Positions 15,601-30,600 of a DNA stretch of 64,000 bases are shown piece by piece. Positions within the stretch are counted from its first letter, which is position 1. The number at the start of each line of letters is the position of its first letter. A model generated the notes under the pieces. That model did no database searches. It was not told the origin of the DNA and was given only the letters and a program-made list of their open reading frames with translations. This DNA comes from Chiridota heheva (lineage: Eukaryota; Echinodermata; Holothuroidea; Apodida; Chiridotidae), in NCBI GenBank assembly GCA_020152595.1, contig JAIGNY010002010.1:124001-188000 (forward strand), given 5' to 3'. A program made the position numbers and the translations under genes.

Positions 15601-18600
15601 TGTTTGGCTCTAATTTACTCCCAAAATCTGAAATGTGATGCTTATTAAAATTGGTTTGAATATGTAAGAACCAAAGGGTTCTTTCAAAGGAGACACAAAT
15701 CACCCCTGCATGCATTTTGGGGTTATACTCTAAATGATCTTGTCCTGTAATTATCCACTTGTGTTGTGCGTGTTCACTGAAGCCCATTAATATCCTCCAC
15801 ATGAGCAACTTCTCTTGCAAGGGTGCCGGATCACAATTATATAGTTTAGTTTTATGTTGACACTTTTAGCACATGCCGAAAGCACACAGAAGTCACCTTT
15901 GACTTGTTTTTAGTATGGGTCCAGGGAATTTGCAATGATTTACAATGAAAAATATTCTTCCCAGATTCTGGTTTTTTTTATGAGTAATTAAATGTATTTC
16001 ACAGGTGAACAGGCTTAAAATGTGACGGATTCCAATTATATAGTTTAGTTTTATGTTGACACTTTTAGGCACATGCCGAAAGCACACAGAGGTCACCTTT
16101 GACTTGTTTTCAGTATGGATCCAGGGAATTTGCAATGATTTACAATGAAAAATATTCTTCCCAGATTCTGTTTTTTTGCCCCAAGCAATGTTTATGAGTA
16201 ATTAAATGTATTTTACAGGTGAACAGGTTTAAACACTAATAGGAACCTTGAACGCAAGACACAGTTTAACTTTTTTAAAATAATTTTCAATAAACAACAC
16301 AATTACTTTGCGGCTCATTGCTCATTAAAATTTAACTTGTTAATTCTATTCCACTTATCAAAAGAAGGGAAAAAAAAAAATGCAAAATGCTTATAAAGGT
16401 AATAATCAGCATTTGATAAATATACCCATAAAAATATCTATCAAACATTGAAAAAAGTTCAATTTCAACAGAAACCTTTCTTGTACGAATAATTATTCTG
16501 CGATGTATGCCTTGGAGTAAGATTTCTGATGTGATATTTTGAAAGCTTTGAAAATCCACATTCCGCTAAAAGAAATCAGAGTTTTGTAAATGTTTTCTCA
16601 AACCTTTCTCCAGTTTATGAGCCAAACCTGTCCAACATCATGTCAGATGAAATTGATGCACAACTTAAGTTATTCTTTCCCGACATATGTTTTTTGCCCC
16701 TAGCAATGTTTATGAGTGATTAAATGTACTGTACTTCCAGGGTAAACATACTTCAATGAAAGTAACGACCGTTGAACGAAAGACACAGTATGATTACTTT
16801 AGGCAAAAATGCACACAAATTTTGCTCATTGCTTGTTAAACTTTTTAACTACTGTTATAAACTCTATTCAAATCATTCAAAAATAAGATGAAAAATGCAA
16901 ATAACTGTAATATTCATGAGATTAAAAATGCTCAGCATTTGATAAATATCCATAAAGATATATCTGTTAAACTTTGAAAAAATTTCATTTCATGTTCATT
17001 TTAGTAGATATCTTCATTGTTGCAGTGAAAATTATTCTGCAGTGGTTTTTTAAGAGTATGATTTTGGAAACTAAAAGATTTGAAATTCAACATTTCCTTT
17101 CTCTAAATATGCAGCAAACCTGTCCTACAGCAGGTCAGATTACTCTGAAATACAACAATATTATTCTGTCCAGATACATGTTTTTTGCCTCCAGCAATGT
17201 TTATGAGGCGATTGGGAGTATTTCAATAATTAATGAATACGGATGCAGTATATGGTTCAGTTTCTAAAAACACCATTTTCAGGAATTGCAGTGGCTCACT
17301 AGTTGTAAGTCTGTATTCAGAACAAGAAGAACTGGGTTTGATTCCTGGCCGAGCAACTGTGCTATGTCCTTGGGCTCGCACTTTATCCCGCATGCATGCC
17401 AAAAAGTTTCTCTTTAAGCCTACCTGCACCCGACACCTGAGTTTATCCTGAAAACTCAGGTATGACAATTATCAACCCGACTTCTTGTTCAGTGTATTGT
17501 GTTTCCAATCCAAACAATGATTGTTTATCTGCCATTCCCATGCACACCACAGCAAAATAACCTAAGGTTATTTGTGTGTATAAGATTACAGAAATCCAGC
17601 GCTGAATACACAGGGCATTTTTGTGATTAAAATCACTCATCCGTGTTAGGTGTCTTAGTGGGAGAAATTTGTTTTCAAACTGGTGATAAAATAGCTGTGC
17701 ATCATATGTCTGAGGTGATTTGTGCATTAAGTGTGAATGATTGATGGACCATTTCTCCTAAGGAAAGATATTGCTTCATGCATCTCAGCTCCACTCAGGC
17801 TGTAAAATTGAGTACCAGCAATGGTAGGGAGTTAAACTGGTGTCCCATCCAGGCAAAGTTTTATGCTCTCATCCACTTGAATCACGGAAACCAGGGATAA
17901 GCACAGGCCCTATGAGCCTAATGGCTTGGATAGATTTATCTTTCTAACTTAAAACTTTTCTAACAATTTGTCATTTTTGCAAAGTGCAATATAAATAATT
18001 AAGATACTAAAATCTATAACCACTGAACTACACTGATTTCACGTTCAATTTCTTCAGAAAGATAAATTTCTTTATTAAAGCTACCAATTTCTATCTTGGG
18101 AAATTAAAAAAATAAAATAACAAAAAAATTAATGCAAAAGTTTCTTGTCCCACTTTGACAAACATAAAACATACAATGAATCATAATGACCAAACATAAT
18201 CAAAATGAAGAATTTGTTTTTCCTTCAAGCTTAATTGTACCTTTTCTGCCTGCATCTTGCAGCTGTATCTTTAGAAGTTCCATGGGGGTGGTGGCGATGA
18301 CCTGCAACAATCCGGCACCAGCACCAGCCAGAAGCTGCCTGTAGAGCGGTAGTTTTCTGTGAATAAAAACATTAATCATTCATTCGAAGTTAAATTCATT
18401 TGACTGTAACATCAACAGAAGAAGAGAATGTACTCAAACGTGTCCAACCCACACAGTCTGATTTCATCAAAGTTTCATCCAACTTTGGAAAATTCATGAT
18501 TTAGTGCAAAAACTAAAACAATTTTGGCACGTTTACTCACTGACATGCTTTCCTCAGTGATCCCATGTCACAAATTTGGTATCTACAAGCACAGTGAGCT

Positions 18601-21600
18601 ATGATCAAGATCCTGACAAAATGAAATCATTGCAATCGCTATGAAAACTGAAAAATATCACCAATTTTTGTTTTCATTTTAAAGATTTTCTTCCTTTTCC
18701 TATTCAAATAATTTGAAATGTGAATTTATAATTTCTTAATTAATGTGCAATTATAAAATTGCTTAAAAGGAGACATAAAGTCTAATACAATCATAATTCC
18801 ATATGGTGGAGGATAAAATCTTATTCCTATCTGAAGTTATTCGTGTTTGAAATCGGCACATGGGGGCTGCCATTTTGCTCAATTCTGTATTGAAATATTG
18901 TGCATGACAACATAATTTCCCCAATAGGGACATAAGGATTATAATGTATTTCTTTATAAATGTGATTAAAGTTTTTATTCAAAATGATGTGACACAAAGT
19001 TTTAACAGCATGTTTTGATAATTTCATTTGTGCAAAAAAAATTCCTTGACCCTTACAAAAGGAACTTTTTTTCATAAGCTAGAAAAGTTGAGGTAGATTA
19101 TAAACAAATTCAAAGCATTCCAACATCCTGCTGGGCTGATGACATCATAATCTGCATGTTTTAAAATCAAAATGGCAGCTAAGATGGTACTATCAAGTAG
19201 TAGTATTAAAGTTTTAAATAATTACAAAAAAATGTGTTAGATTGCTTCGGGAGTCATGAAACTTGGTCAGAAGATTTGTTATTTTCAATTCTATTATATG
19301 AAATAAGGATTATGTCAGACTTGATGTCTCCTTTAAGAGCCATTTAAAAGTACCTTCAGTCATTGCTCACTTGAGAATAATGATATATCATGGTTACCAT
19401 GCAGTTTAAAGACCTCCGTAATGTAGTGGTTAGTGCTTTGCCCTCTCACTTACACGTCCCGGGTTCGAATCCCGGTGGATCTGCAACCAGTGAGTTCACA
19501 ACTAGTTATCAAAGGCCGTGGCTGTCTTGATATAATGTCCAGCACTGGATGCTTTCAGGATGTCAAACCTTGCTATGCTATGCTATGCTATATGTCTTTA
19601 AAGTACCAAGCTAATATAAAACCATGTTAAGCACATTTTACTTCCTTCAAGGCACACTGCAAGATAACACATATAAAAGCACTTATCTACATGAGTTGAG
19701 AAACGTCAATCCTGGATCGCTTCTAGCGTCACTCTGCTCCTTTCTAGTTCCTTGAGGTGATGCAATCATTTTTTTGCATGCACTATTCCCACGAGGCACA
19801 AAAAGTCAAAGTACTGTTGCATTAATGAAAAATTCACTCTTTGAGTTCATAAAAAGTTCCAAGTGTTTGCCTTAACATCCAAAGTTTCTTTACATCCATT
19901 TTCAGATGGAAAAATGTTATTATCATTTCACAGAATGAATCAAATGAAAAAAACATCTTTATATTATTTTAAAATTAATTATCACTTTCTTGCAATTTAG
20001 GAAAGAACAGTACTTAACAAGATTTAACATTAAAACAAATCATAATTCCACAGGTACAGTGATGAGCAAGTGAGAATATAATTATTCAACCATTATTCAA
20101 CCAAAAAAAGGTTTTGTGGTTCCGATGCTTTTTCATAAGCTGATTGATTTGCAAAATTTACATTGACTGTCACGTCATTTCATATCATAAAATATTTGTT
20201 CCATGATATTTATTCATGTAGATGTTGACAACATTAGCATTTGCAGAATAATTAACAACATCATTAAAAAGTACTGTAAAAACGATTGCTCATTTATCTA
20301 ATTTCAAGAAATTGTCAATAAACCCTACCTACGCCTACTCATTAGCATTCATGACATCATAACAACATCAGAACATACATACAGACCATGACCCATCTGT
20401 GTACCACATATAGCATAAATCTGATATACCGTTTGTGTTTACATCATTTAGCACTTTGACATTAAGACACGGCCACCATGAATATTATGATATCTGTTAA
20501 TAACATAAGCATGTACATAATAACCAACAAAATTATCATACCCAATATGATGCAAAATGGACAAACAGTTGCTCATTTATCACTTTTTCAAAAGTTTCAC
20601 TTTAAGCCCCGCCCACTTATTAATTTGCATGAATCACCACCACAAACATTAGGTCACATCTGAAGATCATGAGCTATCTGTGTACCACACATGATGTGAA
20701 TCCAGTTTACCATTCTTGAGATATCGTGTTTACTTGTGCTTTTTATTTACAAAATCATATTAAGCCCCGCCCACTATGCATATTAATGAAATTCAACATT
20801 TTTATACCATGAAAACACACACTAGCAAACATCATTATTATAACAAACATTAAACAAAACAGACATGTTAAAAACAAACATTTCAAGATTTTGACTTTAA
20901 GTCCCACCTACTCATTAATATGCATAACATCATCATGAAAAAACAATAAGGCAATCTACAGACCATGGACTATCTGTGTACCACATATGACATGAATCCA
21001 GTTTACAATTCTTGAGATACTGTGTTTACAAGCTCTTCAGCAAAATCATATTAAGTCCCGCCCACTATGCATACTAATGATATTCAACGTTTTTACATCA
21101 TGAACATGTACATACTGTACCAGTGAACAACATACACATACAGTGTATGAAACAAAACAGACATGTGGTTGTTAAAATTGGACATTTCAAGATTTTTACA
21201 TTAAGCCCTGCCTATTCATTAATATGCAAGACATCACCATCAAAAACAATAGGGCACATCTACGGACCATGGGTTCCCTGTGTACCAAATATGACATGAA
21301 TTCAGTTCTTGAGATATCGCGTTTACAAGCTGGTCATCACAAACATGTACACACACATACACACAAACACACGCCATCATGACCGCATAGGTTCCTAATG
21401 CCATCGCATGCTATCGCATCAGAACCAAAAAAGGGTACAAAATTGTTTCAGATAAATAAATGTACTAACCCATCTTCCTTTCTCAGCAAGTACCTAAAGA
21501 GGTCATTACCGACAAGCTTGAGAGATTTCTCCGGGGTTATAAGTGCAACATTGACTCCATAACCAGAGTATAAGCCTCTCAGTCCTTCTGCCCTGAGTAC

Positions 21601-24600
21601 TTTGAAGAAACAGTCAAATCTAGGACAAAGAAGAAAAGGCACATGTCACCGCATCAACAGAGTGAATATACCATATTCTACACAGTACCTGAAACATGAT
21701 TCTAAAGGAGAGGTGGGGACTTTAGCTAATATACCTCCCACAGAAGAGACACCTTATTGACAACCAAACAAACAAAAACATGCTCTACTACTCAAAGCTA
21801 GCATAAACAATGGACCATTTTGGGTGAAACTTATTTTAAATTATATGAGCTTTTGAAGGATGCACTTACTTTTCTCCTTTCAGATTTTCACATTTTACTG
21901 CAAGCCTCAAAATATCTTTGATGTCAGACAAGGTTATACTACCTCACCCAGTAACTTGAAATCTTTATAAATAGAAAACCTCTTTTCATTATATCCATTG
22001 AGTCACAAAGAAAGGAAAGATCCATGACTTGCCCATGTCAATGAAATATGAAAATATTAACAATGTATCCTTGCAGCATAATGCAATTATTTGTTATTTT
22101 TCCAGTCATTTACTAACCTTACTACCCTCTTTATTTATCTTAAAGGATTAGTTCAGTGGTCAAGTTAATTCACCTTAGATGAAAGAGGACTAAGAAAGAA
22201 ACAAACAAAATGGTCAAGGAAGCATCCTAAAATATTAATCCATTTAGCAGATATTCAAGTCAAAAAGGTTTTCTCATTTGTTTAGAAACAATTGAAATCT
22301 GACTATAGTTATGACATCACATCTGATATCCTGAGTCTTTATGTAGTCTTTCATATTTTTCTCTGTGATTTTAGGGATTAAAACTATATTTTATGCCAGG
22401 AAAATACTTGAAAAAATATAGTTAAGGGTAATTATAATTTACCTGCTGTAAAGTTGAGGGAAATTGTTATGTAAATAACCTAATTAATATGCACATTACA
22501 CCTCACCATTGAGTGTAGACAATGTGCAAACAAAATCCCCACATCCACTGTAATTTAAGTGATATCATAGAAACAAATATTTTCATTGTTATGCAAATAA
22601 GCTAATTAGTATCCACACACAACCCCTAATCATGCTCACTTAAACAGTACCCCTATGCCACACAACCCCTAATCATGTTCACTCGAACAGTACCCCTATG
22701 CCAAGTTACATAAATGAACACCATAACTTAATTATGAAAACTTTAACCAAAATCTTTAACCAAAACTTTAAGCTGACAAATATTTCCATTGTTATGCACA
22801 TAAGCTAATTAGTATGCACACACAACTCCCCAACCATGCTGATTTGAACAGTACCCATTTCCTCTACCCTTATGCCAAATCACATAAATGTACATCATTA
22901 ATAAGTTATGGAAACTTTAACCAAAACTTTAACCTGACAAATATTTTCATTGTTATGCAAATAAGCTAATCAGTATGCACACACAATCCTCCAATCATGC
23001 TAATTTGATCAGTACCCCTATTATCCCTATACCAAGTCACATGAATGTACACCATTTATAATCTAAGTAAATCAAAACTTTAACCAAAACATTTTAACTG
23101 GATGATCTAAAAATGATGGTCACTTAATAATAGTTGTTATGTTAGATCAAATATCATTCTGTCATTGCTCATTAAAAGACTGTCAATCTACAATTGCACT
23201 CTTCACACTTCACAGAATAATCAATGTTTAAAAAATTGATCAGAAAACAGAAGGTGCTTTTATCAGCAATTATGAAAACTACCACCATCTTGTATGTCTG
23301 ATTATCTGTACAAAAGTACTGAATAACAGTATTATTCTAAGGGCACTGTTATCTTTCCTGATCCTTAATGTACTGCAACTTCTGGTCAGGATAATCTAAG
23401 TCCTGACTGCATTTTACTCTGTATTCAAACCATTTTTTGGCTTCAGGCATTTTTGAAGGAATACTCCCATGTTTTTTTTTTTGTAACATTTTATAAGAAA
23501 GAGAACAATTTTAGAAAATATTAAGTATAACAATCATGTTGATATGTTATTCCTACCAGGAGATAATCAAATTTTAAGGTTCACAAAAAATGCCAATAAA
23601 TGAATAGGCTCAGTATGACATCACAGCAACACATTCTCCCACAAAGTTTGTATTTCATTCAAATCTATCTTCCTTTTTTATAAGTAAAACCTGCTAGAAA
23701 AATCATTTGATGAAAGTTAGGTGTTTATATACATTGCCAAATATACCCTACTTTAACAACTTTTAGAAAATTGTTTATAATCATACAGAAACAACCGATT
23801 AATGTTCAAAGAAATACATAAACATTTAAAATGGAATTGCCTCTATGACATCATCAAACACGAATTCATCATACTGTACAAAAACTTTCAAATACAATTG
23901 GAAAATATTAAAAATTCATATCTCCTGAACGGAATATGATATAAACCTGATTTTTGTACCAAATTGGCTATAGCAGTAAGTTCTTTCAAATAAAATTTTA
24001 CAAAACAACAATGGGAATATTTCTTAAACATATTTGCATGTAACCAGATAAAACACACACACTAAAACATAATTAAATTGCACTAGCATCCATGTAGGGT
24101 CTCTATAACCAACATTTTTAACTGGTTAATAACACAGCTAGAAATGTCTTGATTGAATAGTCCAGCAGGAATTTTGTTGGGATGCCAAACCTTAAACCAA
24201 ATGAAAGCAAACTTAATTAATCAATCTACTCCAATTAAGCAATACTTGCCCCATCTAAAACTAATGTATGTCCATAAGACGTAGGTGTAATGAAATCTTA
24301 AACCACATCTTCCAACAGTATAAACAAAACTAAAGATTCTATACAGAGAAATCCTACTTACTTCTGACAATATTAAAAAGGTATTAGATTTTCATTTAAT
24401 AAGTTTTCAAAGGTTAATGAGTTTACCCTTGGGCATTTAATGATACAGATTGAATGGTAATATTTACAGTTTCCCTTAACATACAATTAATCATCCTCCA
24501 TGGCATACGTCAGGAGAGAGATTAGTAGAAGCAGCTTTGTATTTTAAATGAGTCATGTGTCATGTACCAGCGGTAAATGCAATCTCCCAAGGGATAGTGT

Positions 24601-27600
24601 CAATCTATTTTCATCTTGCAGCCATCTTCAAGATTAAAATACATGCAGGTTGACCAAGAGTGGGCGTTAAGTGCTGCTAAATTAATATTGAATGCCGGTA
24701 TTGACTACAAATTTGTTGATTCAAGTGGTATAGTTACATACTGTTCAACAATGATGTCACAGTACTGTATTACCGAGAAATATCAGTTTGAAGGAGAGAG
24801 AATGAAGCATTGGAGTTTTCCCTTCTGTTTCTAGATTTTGGAAAAACAAGATTGAAGAGCTCATTTTTAAGTTTAGTTCTAAAAATCTAGCAACTTAGTT
24901 TGAAAAGAACAGATATATACTAGCTTGCAGCAAGCTTGTGATAAGCTATTAATTTTTAGCTTGTGGCAAGATAATTTGCAGAAAGCTATCATTTGGAACA
25001 AATACAAGCTTGTTAGCAAACTAACATTAGCATGCACACAAGCTGCTGCAACAACCTTACACAATATTTTTACTAGCTTGTGCACACGAATGCTAGCTTG
25101 TGCACACTAATGCTAGCTTGTGCACACTAATGCTAGCTTGTGTACACTAATGCTAGCTTGTGCACACTAATGCTAGCTTGTGCACACTAATGCTAGCTTG
25201 CGCACACTAATGCTAGCTTGTGTAAGCTAGCAACCATGCTTGCAGTAAGCTTGATTTTTCTGTAAGGGAAGCCAACGTGAAGGATGATCAACTGAACAAC
25301 AGAACGTTCACAAGTGCTGTGTAAACACATACAAAAATTGAGAACCTACATGTAATTTCAAAAGTGTCATCGCCATTATAAATCTACCTCAGAAAAAAAA
25401 TCTTACGAACAAATTTCATCAATTTTCTGGTATCATTTGAAAAAGGTTGAATAGTTCTTTTAGAAAATGTAACTTTTTTGATTGGGGTTATGTTGAAGAT
25501 TTTTGGAGGAAAATGGGATTGAAATAAAGAAAATTTGAAATGCAAAAAATAATGAAAAAACATTTTTTGCAAAGACTTACTTGCCATACTTCCAGCTTTT
25601 GCCTGAAAAGCCGTGTACAACTGTCAAAGACAATGCATCCAATTCCAGTTAAATTTTACTGCCCCTATTATCAATATGTTTTTTTGACAAAAGTTGTGAA
25701 AAATAACATAATTTTTAGCCTTTTTAAGACCAAAATTTGACAAAAATCAGTTTCTGATTGCAATAGAACTACAAAAAAAAGTGTTGGTGAGCTTACATAA
25801 CATATTTTCAATTAATAACACAAAGAGCAACTACCCCCTCTTTTTTCATACCATAATTTAAGTAGGAAAAGAAATCCACACACTAAAACATACCCACTGT
25901 GGTCTAGCAGTTAGTGCCCGAGAATGCACTGTGCATGCACGGCTTTGTTTTTCCGCGAGTAATGTCGTAATTATTTTTTAATTCATTTTCATTCTTTTTG
26001 CATGTTCAGCTTTAAAAATAAAAAAAAAAATTAAACTGGTATTGATGAAAAGGAAATTTCACAAACAATCTAGATATGTAAAAAAAATCATCATTCTCAT
26101 TACTCACAAGAAATGATATAAGCTTAAAAAAAAAAAAAAAAAAACTTTTGACTTAAATTTGCCTAATTTTTGTCGATATTTTCTTAATTTTTGAATTTTT
26201 TATTGAAAAGTTTATTGTCTTAGCATTCATTTAAACCAAACTTGTAGTGATAGAAAACAAAAGAAAAGTTATGAAATTTAATTTTGAAAGAAAAAAAAAG
26301 GTCAGAAAAATTGCAGTCACGTTTTGAACACGCTGGGGATTTAAGGGTTAAGATCCTTTCTACTACCTGCTCATAAACTTTTGAAGATCAAAGCAGCTGT
26401 AAATTTAAAGATCAATGGACATACCTTCCCTTCAAAGCAATTGAGCAAATGTTGCCTCTTTAAGCCCATATACTGTACCTTTAACTTATTATTATTTTTT
26501 CTTAATCAAGCATATGTTACATATACTGAAGTGAAATTTAACAGTGAAAGTTTCTTACATATCAATAATAATAATGATAATAATTTTCATGATATTTATG
26601 TTCCAACCTTTACAACTATGTACTCTTCCTTGGTAAACACATAAAAAGAAAGAATAACAAAAATAATTATTTAAAGTTTGTTTATATTTTCAGTCTGAAT
26701 CAACATCAGATCTCACTGCATTCTCATCACTGCTCAGGTTCAGTATGGCAGACAAATTAATACCTGCACTTCCAACACTTTATCTCAATAAGGATCAACT
26801 GCAGAAATAACAGCTGCATTTTATTCAAACAATGATTTGGCAACAGGCCTGAAAATCTATTTTGGGAATTTTTTTACAGTGTCTTATCTGTTACTCAGGG
26901 AGTTGTTCTTGCAATTTTCCATTCCTATCACTGTTATCTACAAGAACTGTGACAATCATACATAGATATGATAACTGTTGTCATTTCAAGTAGAAATTAT
27001 GCTAAACATATTGACATGAAATATAATTGCCATGTTTACCAACACCCTCCCAACCCATTTTCATTTCTGCAAATTAAAATACAATTTTGGTGGTACAAAC
27101 AAACAACATGGTAAACAAAGGATTCAAAAATTATCTTCTGTTAATGAAATAATCAGATTTAAATGTCTTCACATTATGAATACAAGGAGACAACAATCAG
27201 GATAAAAGTCATGGCACTTTTTCCCTTCCACCCCTATTCAATGTTGATATGCGATGTCCATGAAAAGGTTTTGGTAATATATCTGCAACATTAAAGAGGG
27301 GTAAGAAAAAATGTACTAAGTACTTTTGTCTGTGATTATAAAATAAGATCACAACCTAATATATTCCTCTTAAAGTCGTAAGAGGAATAAAGTCTTAAAG
27401 TCTGGTTAAATAAAGTCTTAAAGTCTTATAAAGTCCTTGAGTAGTTATGAAATGTTTTTGATTTGATTTTGTGACTTAATGAGCCATGGAACCAGCCTCA
27501 TTGCCAGGACAGTACTAAAGCACAGTTTTGTGCTCTGATTGTATAGTTTTTCTCTTGGAAGAAAGTTACAAAAGACAAATTAAATCAAATTAATGACTGG

Positions 27601-30600
27601 ATTTTTGAATCAAATACATTTAAGCATGCTACAGTAGTTTAGTGTTATGAAAGTGAGGACTGTGCGACTTTCTTCAGAAGTCATTTAGTCAAATAAGAAG
27701 CTTGTCTAGTTACTGATAAGACCTGAACATCTTCAGATTGCAAACCTCATACAGTAGTCACAAATGTGTTTATGATTATTCATGAGTGTAAACATCATTC
27801 AAAAAGTTTGTACTCAGTGACTGTACAGATAATTAAAATCAGTCTGTCTAGGGAGTTGTAAAAATCAGTCTGTCTAGGAAGTTGCAACTTTATATGCCTG
27901 TGGATAATCTGGGAGATGCTATTTTAAGAGCAACTCTTGCCTCTCAGTACTCCAAGGTCATATTCTCATTTATCTTTAGAGCAGGATCAGAGGATCATGT
28001 ATTTATCTCTGGATCATGATCCTCCAAAAAAAAACCAGCTTGATGATTGTAGAAAAATTAATATCATGTATTCCCACTTGAGTGCGAGCTGGTGATCCGA
28101 CCCACTGCAGATCATCTGATCACAAGGGATGTGTAAAGCACACGTCTAAAGGTGGGTTGTTAAAAAACACGCTAAAAGCCTGCTCAGGATAATGATCCTA
28201 CTACCCTTGACCAGGATCAAGATCGCAGTCTGGTGAGTGTTCTCACAGTAAAATATCAGCGGATCTGATTGCCTGTAGTGGGTCTGATTGCCTCTGGGTT
28301 TAAATGCCTTGCCTGCAGTGGGTCTCGCCTGAGTGGGTCTTGCTGATCGCCTGCAGCCTACAGTGGGTCTGATCGCCTGCAGTGGATCTGATCGCCTGCA
28401 CTGGATCGCCTGCAGTGGGTCTGATCGCCTGCAGTGGGTCTGATCGCCTGCAGTGGGTCTGATTGCCTGCAGTGGGTCTGATCGCCTGCAGTGGGTCTGA
28501 TTGCCTGCAGTGGGTCTGATAGCCTGCAGTGGGTCTGATTGCCTGCAGTGGGTCTGATTGCCTGCAGTGGGTCTGATTGGGAGCTCATACCCAAGTGAGA
28601 ACACGCTTCATTTGAAGCATTGAGGTACAAAGAAGGTAAAATGATTTTATGACAAACATCCAATTTCCTAATAATAAATTTAATGAATCCATTTTTGTAC
28701 AAATAGACACACAATACCAGTGTTCACATTAAGGTGCAATATTGCAGCATACCATACTACCAAATTCCGCTCAAAAATAATTAATGGGGCAGGGGGAATT
28801 TCCGCAATTTTTTGCCGAAAATGCAAATGTGACAATTTTCCAGCAAAATTTGGGCATTTTGACCTTTTTGAGGGGGTTTTTTTCCAAAAAGAAGTTCTTT
28901 TTTTACCCCCCTCCCCAAGAAAATTACACAAGGGGGAAAATCCCCCCAAAAAATTACACAAGAAAATCCCACACCTGCCACCCCTGCTCAAAAAAAAAAA
29001 AAAAAAAAACCCCCCACCCCTGCTCAAAAAAAAAAAAAAAAGAATCAGTGTGAAACAGTGTGCAATTATTTGATGAAATAAACAACAGAAAAAAATGATA
29101 AGTTGATCAATTCTAATGATTTCTACTTTCACGAGCACATATGTATTTGATGCTGCATCCACCTCAATCAAGAAAAGCGAGCTTTTAAATCTCAGTCATT
29201 TTGCTTGAATAAATTAAATCCATCTATGAAAATAAGTGTGTTGGATCCAAAATCTAATCTTTGAAACCTAGATTCTAATCTAAAATGTAATATGGATTGT
29301 TCAGTCTTTGAGAAAAATCTTGATGTTGTTACTGCAAATTAGGGTACTGACAGCAGATATAAATCAGCAATAAGGGAGATTGTTTGAGGTCATCAACCTC
29401 AGATATGTGTTACAACGTATGACAAGTTTACAGCTGCTGCTGCAGTGTTGCCTTAAAATCATTTTTATACTTGACATCTATGGAAGAGTAAAAAAATTAC
29501 TATTAGAGGATTTAGCCACCGATTTGATCATTTTCATTTCAAACATGTACTGCACATTTCAAATGCCTGTAACCAAGGTTGACCAGAGGCAGAAATCCCT
29601 AGTAGTTCCAATGCTAATTTTGGATTAGAAGAGGTTATTTTATTTTTTATTGTATAATCTTTAAATGTTGTTTTCTTACACGTTTAGTTATGAAATGTTA
29701 TTTATCATACAAGAACATGAAATTTGTGTATATATTTTTGCATGTTTAAGTGTTAAAGTTTTGCCTTAAGCTATATCCACAATCACAACCAATGAACAAT
29801 TTGGCTCCACCTGACATGAGCAATGATGAATTAAACATTCTATGGGATCCTGTATCATCTTGCATTTATCAACAGCATCAAACCAAGTTGATTTAAATCT
29901 GACATGGATTGTGGAAAGATGAACAGAAACAGAATTTCACAGTTAGTCCCACCGATCTCATTAATATTTATTAATATTTATGACATCAGCACCAAAAACA
30001 ATAGGGATCATCTGCAGACCACAACACACCCATATACCAATTATGGCATATATCCACCTTAATGATCTTTAGATATTATGTTTACAAGCCTGTTAACAGA
30101 ATTTTACATTTAGCTCCGCCTACTAATTAATATTTATAACATCAGCAACAAACACAATAGGGATCAGATCTACAGTTCACAACACATCCATATACCAAGT
30201 ATGACATAAATTCACAGTACAGTTCTTGAGATATCATGTTTATTTACAAGCTTGTTAACATAATTATACATTTAGCCCTGCCTACTAATTAATAATCATG
30301 ACATCAGCATCAAAGTAATAGGGCTCATCTACAGACCACAGCACATCCATATACCACATATAACACATATCAACTGCACAATTCTTGAAATATCGTGTTT
30401 ACAAGCTTGTTAACAGAATTTTACATTTAGCACTGCTCACTAATTAATATTCATGACATCAGCACCAAAAACAATAGGATCATCTACAGACCACAATACA
30501 TCCATACATCACGTATAACACACATCTACTGCACTGTTCTTTAAATAAAATTGTCTCAACTTAGCTCTTTTACTTTCCTATCATTCTAAACACATGCAAG

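Noticed and set aside
19411..19485. Functional tRNA gene
   Set aside because: A and B boxes are good, but the acceptor and anticodon arms pair poorly and the core shared with 31625 marks it as a SINE head.
24616..24834. 72-codon frame as an exon
   Set aside because: No recognisable motif, and it is on the strand opposite to the carrier gene with no convincing splice context.
28146..28714. Frames with [16 protein letters not shown] repeats
   Set aside because: Translation of the 19-bp minisatellite.
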